The notes below the pieces were generated by a model. The model did no database searches, had not been told where the DNA came from, and was given only the letters and a program-made list of their open reading frames with translations. The translations under genes were made by a program, and so were the position numbers. From assembly GCA_040766135.1 (NCBI GenBank), contig JAXGRA010000003.1:62001-126000 (forward strand): a stretch of DNA of 64,000 bases, in the 5' to 3' direction. Below are positions 18,203 through 26,755 of the stretch, piece by piece. Numbering within the stretch: the first letter of the stretch is position 1; each line of letters begins with the position of its first letter. This DNA comes from JAGVSV01 sp040766135 (GTDB lineage: Bacteria > Bacillota > Clostridia > Christensenellales > Aristaeellaceae).

Positions 18203-18240
18203 ACAAAAACCCTCCCGGCACGGCTGCTGTCCGGGAGGGT
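18203..18240 (-). terminator. Rho-independent terminator after alaS
   Basis: ACCCTCCCGG (18209-18218) pairs with CCGGGAGGGT (18231-18240), and five T follow on the minus strand. It closes the leftward peptidase-alaS operon. Confidence 0.85.
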
Positions 18241-18258
18241 ATGCAACGATAGATGAAA

Positions 18259-20067
18259 TTATACGCCCACCACGGCTCGGATGCGGCGCACGCCGGCGGA
18301 GGAGCTTTCCTCTTTTTGAATTTTGAAGCTTTGCAGGTCGCCGGTGTTCTCGGCATGCGGGCCGCCGCAGATCTCCGTGCTGACATCGCCCATCTTGTAC
18401 ACGCGCACGCGCTCGCCGTACTTGGATTCAAACAGGCCGATGGCGCCCAACTCCTTGGCCTCCTCCACGGTCATTTCCTTCATGGTGATGGGGTGGTGCG
18501 CCTGGATGGCTTCGTTGACCAGCGCTTCTACCTCGGCCAGCTCTTCCTTGGTCATCTTGCGGCCAAAGGTAAAGTCAAAGCGCAGGCGCTCCGCCGTGAT
18601 GTTGGAGCCTTTTTGATGCACGTCCTCGCCCAGCACCTTGCGCAGCGCTGCGTGCAGCAGGTGCGTGGCGGTGTGCAGGCGGGTGGTCTGCTCGCTGGCG
18701 TCGGCTAAGCCGCCCTTGAAGCGCTGCTCCGCCCCGGCCTGGGATTTTTCCTGGTGCTGGCGGAAACGCTCGTCAAACGCTTCGCGGTCTACGTGCAGGC
18801 CGCGCTCTTTTGCCAATTCCATGGTGATCTCAATGGGAAAGCCATAGGTGTCGTACAGCTTAAAGGTGTCGCGGCTGTCGATGGTGCGCGGCGCATCGGG
18901 GTTGGCCATGATGCGGGCATAGACCTTTTCAAACTCCCGCATGCCCTGGGTCAGCGTGCGCTGGAAACGCTTTTCCTCCAGCACCAGCTGCTCCAGCACG
19001 AAGGCACTGTTATCATGAAGCTCCGGGTACACAGCCTTGTACTGATCGATGATGACCTGCGAGATATCGGCGGTGAAGCCTTCCTCCAGGCCCAGCTGCA
19101 TGCCAAAGCGCACCGCGCGGCGGATGAGGCGGCGCAGCACATAGCCCTGGTCAACATTGCTGGGCGTTACCGCGCGCGGGTCGCCTAAGATGAACGTGGC
19201 GGTGCGGATATGGTCGGCCACAATGCGGAAGGCGCGCACCGTTTCCTCGTCGGCATCTGCATAGGTTTTGCCGGACAGTTCCTCAATCCTGCCGATGATG
19301 CCGGTGAACAGGTCGGTTTCGTATACGGTTTTTTTGCCGTTTAACACCAGCACCGTGCGCTCCAGGCCCATGCCGGTATCCACGTTCTTTTGCGCCAGCG
19401 GCACATAGGTGCCGTCGGCCTGCTTGTTGTACTGCATGAACACGTCGTTCCAGATTTCCAGGAACCGCCCGCAGGAGCACGCCGGCGAGCAGTCCGGCCC
19501 GCAGGGCTCCTTGTCGGTGATGACGAACATCTCGGTGTCCGGGCCGCATGGGCCGGTCTGCCCCGCCGGGCCCCACCAGTTGTTTTCGCGCGGCAGGTAG
19601 TAGATCCTGTCCTCCGGCACGCCGCACTGCACCCACAGGTCGTGGCTTTCGATGTCGCGCGGGGCGGTTTCATCGCCCTCAAACACGCTGAAGGCCAACT
19701 TGTCAGGATCCAGCCCTAACCATTCCTTGCTGGTCAAAAACTCCCAGCTCCAGGGGATCATTTCCTTTTTGAAAAAATCGCCCAAGCTCCAGTTGCCCAG
19801 CATTTCAAAGAATGTCAGGTGGCTGGCATCGCCCACGTCGTCAATGTCGCCGGTGCGGATGCACTTTTGCACGTTGACCAGGCGATTGCCGGAGGGATGC
19901 TTCTGCCCCATCAGATACGGCACCAGCGGGTGCATGCCCGCCGTGGTAAACAGCACCGTGGGGTCGTTTTCGGGGATGAGCGAGGCACTGGGAATCACCG
20001 CGTGCCCCTTGGATTGGAAAAAATCAAGGAAAAGCTTGCGCAGCTGATCGCTTGTTACGGTTTTCAT
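18259..20067 (-). CDS. alaS: Compact alanyl-tRNA synthetase lacking the C-terminal domain
   Basis: A 602-residue class II synthetase. The catalytic part (about 1-240) has FTTAGMHPLVPYL, FFEMLGNWSLGDFFK and GPCGPDTEMF; the tRNA-binding helical part has GYVLRRLIRRAVRFG. The editing domain follows with zinc ligands HTATH (H465, H469) and CGGPH (C567, H571). Ordinary bacterial AlaRS is about 870 residues. Here the beta-barrel segment usually found before HxxxH (with its AESGGQVGD-type motif) and the whole C-terminal C-Ala region are missing. It resembles compact AlaRS forms of some Clostridia. It is the last gene of an operon with three M42 peptidases, 10 bp after the nearest, which is unusual for a tRNA synthetase. 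Confidence 0.88.
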   Translation of the reverse strand: MKTVTSDQLRKLFLDFFQSKGHAVIPSASLIPENDPTVLFTTAGMHPLVPYLMGQKHPSGNRLVNVQKCIRTGDIDDVGDASHLTFFEMLGNWSLGDFFKKEMIPWSWEFLTSKEWLGLDPDKLAFSVFEGDETAPRDIESHDLWVQCGVPEDRIYYLPRENNWWGPAGQTGPCGPDTEMFVITDKEPCGPDCSPACSCGRFLEIWNDVFMQYNKQADGTYVPLAQKNVDTGMGLERTVLVLNGKKTVYETDLFTGIIGRIEELSGKTYADADEETVRAFRIVADHIRTATFILGDPRAVTPSNVDQGYVLRRLIRRAVRFGMQLGLEEGFTADISQVIIDQYKAVYPELHDNSAFVLEQLVLEEKRFQRTLTQGMREFEKVYARIMANPDAPRTIDSRDTFKLYDTYGFPIEITMELAKERGLHVDREAFDERFRQHQEKSQAGAEQRFKGGLADASEQTTRLHTATHLLHAALRKVLGEDVHQKGSNITAERLRFDFTFGRKMTKEELAEVEALVNEAIQAHHPITMKEMTVEEAKELGAIGLFESKYGERVRVYKMGDVSTEICGGPHAENTGDLQSFKIQKEESSSAGVRRIRAVVGV

Positions 20068-20077
20068 GCAGGTCTCC

Positions 20078-21070
20078 TTATACGTGATCTACAAACTGCA
20101 ACAGCAGCTTGAGGGCGCCTTCCATGTCGCGCATGTCGATCATCTCGCACGCGGAATGGACATAGCGGCAGGGGATGGACAGCGTGCCGGTGGGTACGCC
20201 CGCGCGCGTGCGCTGGATGGCACCGCCGTCGGTGCCGCCAAAGGGCAGCACCTCGCGCTGCACCTTGACGCCGGCCAGGTCGGCAGCCTCCAGCAGCGCA
20301 TCGCGGATGGCAGGCGTGGCGATCATGGAACGATCCATGATCTTGACGGCCGGGCCTTCACCTAACTTGATGGCGGGGATTTTGTCTTCCGGCGTATCGC
20401 CCCAGGCCGTTACGTCCAGCGCCAGGCCGATGTCCGGGTTGATGGCATAGGCGGCCACGGTGGCGCCGCGCAGGCCCACCTCCTCCTGGGTGGTGAACAC
20501 GCCGACGATGGTGTTTTTCTGCCCCTCGGTGTATTGCAGCAGCTCCACCAGCAGCGCGCAGGCGCAGCGGTCGTCCATGGCGGGCGCGGCCACCCTGTGC
20601 TTGCCCACGTTGAACACGTTGGGTGCATACACCGCCACATCGCCTAAGCTGACCATGGCGGCCGCTTCCTCGGCGGTGGCGGCGCCGATGTCAATAAACA
20701 GGTTGGCCATGGTGGGCGCGCCGTTTTCCTTGGGCTCCACCCAGCACACGCCGTTGACGCCGTTGGCAAACACCACGTGACGGCCGCGGGACATGTCCAC
20801 GCTGACGCCGCCCACATTGGTCACGCGCAAAAAGCCGTCGTCCTCGATGTGCGTCACGATCAGGCCGATGTGATCCATGTGCGCGGCGATCATGATGCGC
20901 TTGGCGTTGTCATCGGTGCCGTATTTTTCCACGATCAGGTTGCCCATCACGTCGGTTTTCATGCTGTCTACATGGCCTTCCAGCAGCGTGCGGATGGCCT
21001 CGGCCACGCCGTGCTCGCTGCCCGAGCCGCCGTAGGCTTCCAACAGGGTTTTCAGGGTATCGCGCAGCAT
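20078..21070 (-). CDS. M42 family metallo-aminopeptidase (third paralogue)
   Basis: A 330-residue member of the M42 glutamyl/deblocking aminopeptidase family, which forms large tetrahedral complexes and trims peptides. Metal-site segments are visible: AAHMDHIGL, AMDDRCACALL, TQEEVGLRGA and a late HSACE. The ATG at 21070 follows AAGGAGGG by 7 bases; an upstream in-frame ATG at 21106 lies inside the previous gene and is unlikely. It is the third of three tandem paralogues in a leftward operon that ends with alaS 10 bp downstream. Confidence 0.9.
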   Translation of the reverse strand: MLRDTLKTLLEAYGGSGSEHGVAEAIRTLLEGHVDSMKTDVMGNLIVEKYGTDDNAKRIMIAAHMDHIGLIVTHIEDDGFLRVTNVGGVSVDMSRGRHVVFANGVNGVCWVEPKENGAPTMANLFIDIGAATAEEAAAMVSLGDVAVYAPNVFNVGKHRVAAPAMDDRCACALLVELLQYTEGQKNTIVGVFTTQEEVGLRGATVAAYAINPDIGLALDVTAWGDTPEDKIPAIKLGEGPAVKIMDRSMIATPAIRDALLEAADLAGVKVQREVLPFGGTDGGAIQRTRAGVPTGTLSIPCRYVHSACEMIDMRDMEGALKLLLQFVDHV

Positions 21071-21083
21071 AAGAGTTCCCTCC

Positions 21084-22091
21084 TTATAAATTGTTGAGGA
21101 ATGCATGGGCCAGCGCGTATTGCGCGTCGATGTCGCTTAATTTGGCGACACTGGCCCCGGAGTGTATGTAACGGCAGGGTACGGACAGCACCACGGTGCG
21201 CGCACCCACGCCCGTGCGCTGGTAAGCGCCGGCATCATTGCCGCCCGTCACCGCGCGCTTGACCTGGTGGGGGATGCCCTCGCTGGCGGCCAGCGACAGC
21301 ATGGTCTGGAACAGGCCGCGGTCGGCAATGGACGCGCCGTCCATGAAGCTGACGCACACGCCGTTACCAGCCTCGCACACGCGTGAACGCGCGGGCACAT
21401 CGCCCACATCGTTGGCGGCGGTACCCTCCAGCACGATGGCGATATCGGGCTGCAGCGTGAACGCCGCGCCCTTGGCGCCGCGCAGGCCCACTTCCTCCTG
21501 CGTGACAAACGCGCAGGTGACCTTGGCGGCGTAATCATTTTCCAAAATGCGCAGCAGCGACAGGCAGCCCACGCGGTCATCCAGCGCCTTGGCGGCCACA
21601 AAGCCATCGCCAAAGGGCGTGTACGGCGTGTCAAAGGCGGCGAAGGTACCCAGCGGGCACAGCCTTTCGGCTTCTTTCTGATCCTTAGCGCCGATATCGA
21701 TGTATAACTTATCAAAGCCCAGCACGCGCTGCCGGTCTTCCGGCGTTTGCAGGTGGATGGCCATGGCACCGATGACGCCGGGCAGGGCGTCCTTGCCCAC
21801 GCGCACCCACTTGCTGACGGCCACGCGCGGGTCAATGCCGCCGATGGGGCGGATGCGCAGCAGGCCGTCGTCGGTGTAGCCCACGATCATAAAGCCCACT
21901 TCATCCATATGGGCGGACAGCACCACATGCGGCAGCCGGTCGTCGGTGCCGGGCTTGGTGGCGATGACATTGCCGCTGCGGTCGATGGTGACATCGTCGC
22001 ACAGCGCCCTGGCCGCCTCCACAATGGCACGGCGCAGCGCGTTTTCGTTGCCCGAAACGGCGTCTATGTCGGTCAGCTGTTTTAAGTCCAT
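21084..22091 (-). CDS. M42 family metallo-aminopeptidase (second paralogue)
   Basis: A 335-residue M42 peptidase with the family segments SAHMDEVGFM, ALDDRVGCLSLL, TQEEVGLRGA, TGGNDAGAYQRT and HSGAS that hold two metal ions and the catalytic Glu. Its start overlaps the end of the first paralogue by 10 bp, and a G-rich stretch precedes the ATG. Three diverged paralogues in a row could form mixed TET-type complexes with different residue preferences; this is inference from family knowledge. Confidence 0.9.
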   Translation of the reverse strand: MDLKQLTDIDAVSGNENALRRAIVEAARALCDDVTIDRSGNVIATKPGTDDRLPHVVLSAHMDEVGFMIVGYTDDGLLRIRPIGGIDPRVAVSKWVRVGKDALPGVIGAMAIHLQTPEDRQRVLGFDKLYIDIGAKDQKEAERLCPLGTFAAFDTPYTPFGDGFVAAKALDDRVGCLSLLRILENDYAAKVTCAFVTQEEVGLRGAKGAAFTLQPDIAIVLEGTAANDVGDVPARSRVCEAGNGVCVSFMDGASIADRGLFQTMLSLAASEGIPHQVKRAVTGGNDAGAYQRTGVGARTVVLSVPCRYIHSGASVAKLSDIDAQYALAHAFLNNL

Positions 22092-23119
22092 AATTCATCC
22101 CCCCAGGAGGCCGTCACTTCGCTGGCTACCTGCGCCAGCAGGCGCGCGCACTCCTCCAGCGCGCGCATGTCAAAGGTTTCCACCGTGGTGTGCATGTATT
22201 TGAGCGGCAACTCCAACAGCGCGGTGGGCACGCCGCCGCAGGCGGTGCCGATTTCGTCGGCATCGGTGGAGGTTCTGCCGCGCATCAGGTCGGTCTGCAC
22301 GGTGACGTTGATTTTATCGGCAATGTCCACGATTTTCTGCCGCAGCACCGGGTGCAGATACGGCCCCATGCCCAGCGCGGGGCTGGTCAGCTCCTGCGTG
22401 GAGATGCGCGGCGCGTCCGGCGTTTGTGCATGGCACACGTCCAGCGCGATGGCATAGTCCGGCGCGATGCCGTAGCTGGCCGTCAAAGCGCCATGGCCGC
22501 CGATCTCCTCCTGGCAGGTGGCCACAAAATATAAATCAGCCGTGGGGCGCATGCCCTTGAGCAGCTGCATGGCGCGGTACATAATGGCCACGCACGCGCG
22601 GTCATCGGCAGTTTTGGTGGCGATGCGGTTGTTTTTGAGGTTCACAAACCGCTGCTCCAGCTGCACCAGGTCGCCGATCTGCACGTTGGCGATGACCTGC
22701 TCATACGGCAAGCCCAAGTCAACATAGAGATCCTCGCGCTTGTAGTTGGCTTTGCGCTCCTGGGCGCTTAGCAGATGGATGGCCTTTGCGCCGATGACGC
22801 CGGTCAGGGCCTGCTTGCCCAGCACCTTGACCATCATGCCCGGCAGAATGCGCGGGTCCACCCCGCCCACATTGCCTAAGCGCAGCGCGCCGTCCTTTTC
22901 GATGTTGGTCACCATCAGCCCGATTTCATCCAGATGCGCGGCGAACATCACCTTGGGCCCGTCGCCCTTGATGCGCGCGATGACGGATTGCATGCTGTCC
23001 ACACGCACCTCGTCCGCCAAGGGCGCAAACGCATCGGCGATATAACGGGCAACCTCCTGTTCGTTGCCGGTGAGGCCGGGCAGGGCAGTCACCTCGCGCA
23101 GGAACTGCTCAATGAGCAT
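22082..23119 (-). CDS. M42 family metallo-aminopeptidase (first paralogue)
   Basis: A 345-residue M42 peptidase and first gene of the operon. Metal and catalytic segments: FAAHLDEIGLM, KTADDRACVAI, ATCQEEIGGHGA, RTSTDADEIG and YMHTTVE. The ATG at 23119 is preceded by GAAAGGAAGG; an in-frame ATG further up at 23155 lacks a site. It is transcribed from a promoter at 23177-23205. Role: intracellular peptide turnover, feeding amino acids to metabolism and perhaps to the synthetase encoded downstream. Confidence 0.9.
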   Translation of the reverse strand: MLIEQFLREVTALPGLTGNEQEVARYIADAFAPLADEVRVDSMQSVIARIKGDGPKVMFAAHLDEIGLMVTNIEKDGALRLGNVGGVDPRILPGMMVKVLGKQALTGVIGAKAIHLLSAQERKANYKREDLYVDLGLPYEQVIANVQIGDLVQLEQRFVNLKNNRIATKTADDRACVAIMYRAMQLLKGMRPTADLYFVATCQEEIGGHGALTASYGIAPDYAIALDVCHAQTPDAPRISTQELTSPALGMGPYLHPVLRQKIVDIADKINVTVQTDLMRGRTSTDADEIGTACGGVPTALLELPLKYMHTTVETFDMRALEECARLLAQVASEVTASWGDELWT

Positions 23120-23176
23120 AAAACCCTTCCTTTCGTCGTGGGAAAATGCCGTCAAATCGCGGCAAAAAGCAAAGGC

Positions 23177-23223
23177 AGTATACCATCGGCGTGTTTGTTT
23201 TACAACCGCGCAACTGCTATAAT
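23177..23223. promoter_or_regulatory. Overlapping divergent promoters (peptidase-alaS operon and divIC operon)
   Basis: Minus strand: TTGTAA (23205-23200), 17-bp spacer, TATACT (23182-23177), driving the peptidase operon. Plus strand: TTGTTT (23195-23200), 17-bp spacer, TATAAT (23218-23223), driving divIC. The two -35 boxes share sequence, so polymerase binding should be mutually exclusive. Confidence 0.6.
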
Positions 23224-23246
23224 CACCCTATATACGGGAGGTTCCA

Positions 23247-23606
23247 ATGGCAAGGAGACGGTGGGCATGGTATCGGCTGAAGCGTGTGCGTATCAGCACC
23301 CCGCTGTTTTTAGCTATGCTGATGGTGGTGGTGTTTGTGGGCTGGCGGCTGCTGATGGTGCAGCAGAGCGGCCTGGAAGCGCTGCATGCCACCGTGGTAC
23401 AGGCCAACGAAATGTATACAAGGGAGCAGGATGCCCTGATCGAATTGGCCCAGCGCTTAGAACTGTCCAAGACCGAGGAGTTTATCGCCAACGAAGCGCG
23501 CACAAAGCACGGCTTTCTGGTGCCGGGGGAGATCCGCTACGTGGTCATCAACCCGGAGGTGCTGTGGGACAATTATACACCCCCGCCTGCCGACGATACG
23601 CCATGA
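23247..23606 (+). CDS. Septum formation initiator (DivIC/FtsB-like)
   Basis: A 119-residue bitopic protein: a basic cytoplasmic start, one transmembrane helix (about 18-38), an extracytoplasmic coiled coil (about 40-75) and the family's C-terminal signature EEFIANEARTKHGFLVPGEI. Such proteins join FtsL in the divisome and help activate septal wall synthesis. GGGAGG precedes the ATG and a good promoter lies just upstream. It overlaps the next gene (Ppx/GppA-like) by 4 bp in an ATGA junction. Gene symbol left open because DivIC and FtsB are hard to separate by sequence. Confidence 0.85.
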   Translation: MARRRWAWYRLKRVRISTPLFLAMLMVVVFVGWRLLMVQQSGLEALHATVVQANEMYTREQDALIELAQRLELSKTEEFIANEARTKHGFLVPGEIRYVVINPEVLWDNYTPPPADDTP

Positions 23607-24493
23607 CTGAGCGCGCCGGCGTCATCATTCTGGGCAGCAATTCCACCCGCATGCTGGCGGCTGATATTCCGGGGCTGACCTGCCCCGTGCGCGGCCGCGT
23701 GGAAACGCGGCTGTTTTTGGGCATGGATGAACACCAGAATATGGCCGATGATGCCATCCGGCGCGCGGCGCAATCCGCAGGCCAGCTGTGCAGCAAGGCG
23801 CGGGAAGAGGGCGCGCAGCGCATATTTGTGCTGGCCACCAGCGCCGCGCGCGATGCCCGCAACACGGCCGATCTGGCGCGCGCCGTGCAGGAGGCCTGCG
23901 GCTGCGCGCCGTGGATACTGTCCGGGCAGATGGAAGCGCGGTATGCCTATCTGGGCGCAGCCAGCGCCGTGCAGGGCGATGTCGGCGTGATCGACATCGG
24001 CGGCGGCTCTACCGAGGTGGTGTGGGGCACGGGGGACGACATTACCTGCGCCCACAGCTTTCAATTAGGCGCTGCGCGCCTGCATGCGCAGCACGCCATC
24101 CGAACGCCGCAGGACATCGCCCCGGCCTTAGAGCTGGCGGCAGATGCGCTGGGAGCCTTTCCGCAGCCCATACCCGACAAATGGATGCTGGTGGGCGGCA
24201 CGGGGGCGGCGCTCAAGGACATTGCGCTTCAGCTGCCCGCAGCCAGCCCCACGCCAGAGGAGTTTGCCTTTGACCGCGCGCTGGTCAGCGAGCAGTTGAA
24301 CCATATGGCATCGCTTACGCCGGAGCAGCGCCTGCGCGTGACCGGCCTGCCCCCGGGGCGCGAGCATATCTTCCCCACCGGCTTAGCCGTGCTGCTGGCT
24401 GTGATGGATACATTGGGCATCGCCCAGGGCACCGTCACCCTGCGCAACAATACGGATGGGTTTTTGTATGCATATGCCAGGGGGATAGTTTAA
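23603..24493 (+). CDS. Ppx/GppA-type exopolyphosphatase/guanosine phosphatase
   Basis: A 296-residue protein of the ASKHA fold. It has the N-terminal phosphate loop IILGSNSTRM, a second loop VIDIGGGSTEVVWG near 135, and the adenosine-type motif MLVGGTGAALKD near 195. It is about the length of a single Ppx/GppA domain without the HD-like C-terminal extension. It would hydrolyse inorganic polyphosphate or the terminal phosphate of pppGpp. The start overlaps the divIC-like stop by 4 bp. The longer open frame upstream of 23603 is chance and antiparallel to the peptidase gene. Confidence 0.85.
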   Translation: MTERAGVIILGSNSTRMLAADIPGLTCPVRGRVETRLFLGMDEHQNMADDAIRRAAQSAGQLCSKAREEGAQRIFVLATSAARDARNTADLARAVQEACGCAPWILSGQMEARYAYLGAASAVQGDVGVIDIGGGSTEVVWGTGDDITCAHSFQLGAARLHAQHAIRTPQDIAPALELAADALGAFPQPIPDKWMLVGGTGAALKDIALQLPAASPTPEEFAFDRALVSEQLNHMASLTPEQRLRVTGLPPGREHIFPTGLAVLLAVMDTLGIAQGTVTLRNNTDGFLYAYARGIV

Positions 24494-24517
24494 GCACCGT
24501 AGCGAGGAGGGATAAGC

Positions 24518-25729
24518 ATGGCAGAGCAGCCAAAGGACAGCGTTATTTTCCACTGCGACTGCAATGCGTTCTATGCCTCGGTAGAGGCGCTGGACAATCC
24601 GGCGCTGCGGGATGTGCCCATGGCGGTGGCGGGCAGCCCTGAAAGCCGCCGCGGCATCGTGCTGGCCAAGAATGAACAGGCCAAGGCGCGCGGCATTTTT
24701 ACCACCCAGACGGTGTGGCAGGCCAAGAAACTGTGCCCGGAGCTGGTGCTGGTGCCGCCCCGGCATGACCGATATGCCGAGATATCCCGGCAGGTCAACG
24801 CGCTGTATATGCAGTATACCGATTTGGTGGAGCCCGCCAGCATAGACGAATCCTATCTGGACGTGACGGGCTCGCTGCCGCACTTCGGGCTGTCGGCGCA
24901 TGCGCTGGGCGATCAGGTGCGCCGGCGCGTGCGGGAGGAAATCGGCATCACCATCTCGGTGGGCATCAGCTTTTGCAAGGCGTTTGCCAAAATGGGCAGC
25001 GACCTGAAAAAGCCCGACGCCACCACCGAAATCACGCGCGAGAATTACCGGGACATCCTGTGGCCGCTGCCGGTGGGCGCGCTGCTGTACGCGGGCAAAC
25101 GCACCTGTGAGCAGCTGCGCATGCAGGGCATCCATACCGTGGGCGACCTGGCGCGCACCGACCGGCAGGCGCTGGCCGCGCTGCTGGGGCGCGGCGGCGA
25201 TGCGCTGTGGCTGGCTGCCAATGGCTTGGAGGATGCGCCGGTGGTGCCGCCGGAGGAGCAGCCCGCCGTCAAATCGGTGGGCAACGGGCGCACTTTCCCC
25301 CGCGATCTGGTCACGTATGACGAGGTGCGCCGCGCGCTGATTACGTTGAGCGACGAGGTAGCCACCCGCCTGCGCGAGGCACACATGATGTGCCGCACCG
25401 TGCAGGTAAGCATCAAGGACCCCAAATTAAAGGTCATTGTGCGGCAGATGCAGGTGGGACGCCCCACGTGGCAGCGCCGCGAGATCAGCGATACCGCCTT
25501 AAAAGTCATGGCCGCCAACTGGCGCGAGGGCGCGCCCATCCGCGCGCTGACCGTCACCGCAGAAAACTTAATCCCCGCCGACCAGGCCACCGAGCAAATC
25601 AGCCTGTTTGACGCTGTGCCGCAAAAACAGCGCGAAAAGCAGGAAAAACTGGAGCGTGCGGTGCTCCAGCTGCGCAAAAAATACGGCGCGGACAGTATCC
25701 TGTTGGGGCCGGGGGATGAGGAGCATTAA
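24518..25729 (+). CDS. dinB: DNA polymerase IV (Y-family translesion polymerase)
   Basis: A 403-residue Y-family polymerase. The catalytic palm has HCDCNAFYASVEALD near residue 12 and the signature SIDESYLDVTG near 108, giving the metal-binding acidic residues. Fingers, thumb with helix-hairpin-helix (IHTVGDLARTD) and little-finger domains follow. QISLFD near residue 365 fits the sliding-clamp-binding motif. It lies 24 bp after the phosphatase gene with GAGGAGG upstream. It allows replication past damaged bases. No LexA box was recognised nearby. Confidence 0.93.
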   Translation: MAEQPKDSVIFHCDCNAFYASVEALDNPALRDVPMAVAGSPESRRGIVLAKNEQAKARGIFTTQTVWQAKKLCPELVLVPPRHDRYAEISRQVNALYMQYTDLVEPASIDESYLDVTGSLPHFGLSAHALGDQVRRRVREEIGITISVGISFCKAFAKMGSDLKKPDATTEITRENYRDILWPLPVGALLYAGKRTCEQLRMQGIHTVGDLARTDRQALAALLGRGGDALWLAANGLEDAPVVPPEEQPAVKSVGNGRTFPRDLVTYDEVRRALITLSDEVATRLREAHMMCRTVQVSIKDPKLKVIVRQMQVGRPTWQRREISDTALKVMAANWREGAPIRALTVTAENLIPADQATEQISLFDAVPQKQREKQEKLERAVLQLRKKYGADSILLGPGDEEH

Positions 25730-25754
25730 TGCATCATTGCGTCAGGGCATAGGT

Positions 25755-26570
25755 TTATTCCCCGTCATTGTGCGCAAAGGACTTATACTGGGTGGGCGAA
25801 AAGCCATATTTTTGCTTAAACGAACGGCTCAAATGAAACTCATCGTAGAAACCGAACATGGAAGCAATCTCTGAGAGCTTAACCGCCGGATCAACCTTCA
25901 TTTGCGAAGCTGCCATTTCCAGCTTGCGGTCGGACTGATACTTGGCAAAGGATTTGCCGGTGCTGCGAAGCATGATGGCGTTCATCGTTTTGATGCTGAC
26001 GGAAAAGCGCGCAGCAATTTCCTTTGCGGTAAAGCGCTTGTGCGGCGTGCCGTTGATCAGCTGCACAATTTCATTGGCTATGTCCGGCTCCGGACGGGAT
26101 GCGTTCTGGTAAACGTCCAGCAATTCCAAGACAAGCAGGTTGAAGTACGCCGCAAGGCGCTCCTGTTTATACTTCTGGTCGCTCCAGAACGTAGAAACAA
26201 TATTCTCAAAATAATTTCGGACTTTGGCGTGCCCGCCAATGTTCAGATGGGTGGGCAACGTGATCGCAGCGGGAGAAGGCGTCAAGTCCCCCTGTTCACA
26301 GCTGATATGGACGCACATGGTGCGCGTGTGCGGCGCACAGGGCAGGCGCGTGTAGTGCCGGTGCCCCGCAGACAGCAAAAGCACGTCATCCTTTTCTAAA
26401 AAATAGTCGGTATCGGATTCCGTCACCATCCATTGGCCGTCGCGCAGATAAATAAAGTTATGGAATTGTAGCGTCCGGTTCAGGTAAAGCGGCTCCGTGG
26501 GCTGCTTGTAGTAATGGGAATTTGCTGCGACCACCTGGTGGGGGGCCGAAAGATTCAGGTGAATGGGCAT
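25755..26570 (-). CDS. AraC-family transcriptional regulator with cupin sensor domain
   Basis: A 271-residue regulator. Residues 1-130 are a beta-rich cupin-like ligand domain; the C-terminal 100 residues carry two HTH motifs, with FTAKEIAARFSVSIKTMN in the first and LSEIASMFGFYDEFHLSRSF in the second, the AraC signature. The ATG at 26570 follows AAAGGAAGG; the upstream in-frame ATG lacks one. It is divergent from the catabolic and transport cluster (26756-33834) and probably controls it in response to the imported compound. Confidence 0.88.
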   Translation of the reverse strand: MPIHLNLSAPHQVVAANSHYYKQPTEPLYLNRTLQFHNFIYLRDGQWMVTESDTDYFLEKDDVLLLSAGHRHYTRLPCAPHTRTMCVHISCEQGDLTPSPAAITLPTHLNIGGHAKVRNYFENIVSTFWSDQKYKQERLAAYFNLLVLELLDVYQNASRPEPDIANEIVQLINGTPHKRFTAKEIAARFSVSIKTMNAIMLRSTGKSFAKYQSDRKLEMAASQMKVDPAVKLSEIASMFGFYDEFHLSRSFKQKYGFSPTQYKSFAHNDGE

Positions 26571-26677
26571 TGTTGCAACCTTCCTTTTTGTACATGCAAA
26601 TGGGGCATTTATACATGGACATGAACTTGGCGTGATTATAACATACAAATAGAATTTAGAAAACTGCGGCAGATGTA

Positions 26678-26738
26678 GCTTGATTTACGGCTCAAAAACA
26701 GCGGGTTTATGCTACACATGGATAAAATGTAATCAAGC
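26678..26738. promoter_or_regulatory. Inverted repeat in the divergent regulator/cluster promoter region
   Basis: GCTTGATTTAC (26678-26688) is repeated inverted as GTAATCAAGC (26729-26738), with one base bulged. It lies between the AraC-type gene and the first cluster gene and could be a pair of regulator sites. A GGAGGAGGG binding site follows before the ATG at 26756. Confidence 0.4.
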
Positions 26739-26755
26739 AGGAGGAGGGAAATTAT

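Noticed and set aside
23120..23246. Possible T-box or other riboswitch before the M42-alaS operon
   Set aside because: The leader is only about 55 nt from the -10 box to the first start codon and shows no T-box sequence or antiterminator hairpin.
22934..23602. Upstream extension of the Ppx/GppA reading frame
   Set aside because: It is antisense to an M42 peptidase and overlaps the divIC-like gene in another frame; the ATG at 23603 gives the normal protein start.
24383..25384. Minus-strand frame of 333 codons opposite dinB
   Set aside because: Antisense shadow; dinB has all its motifs on the plus strand.
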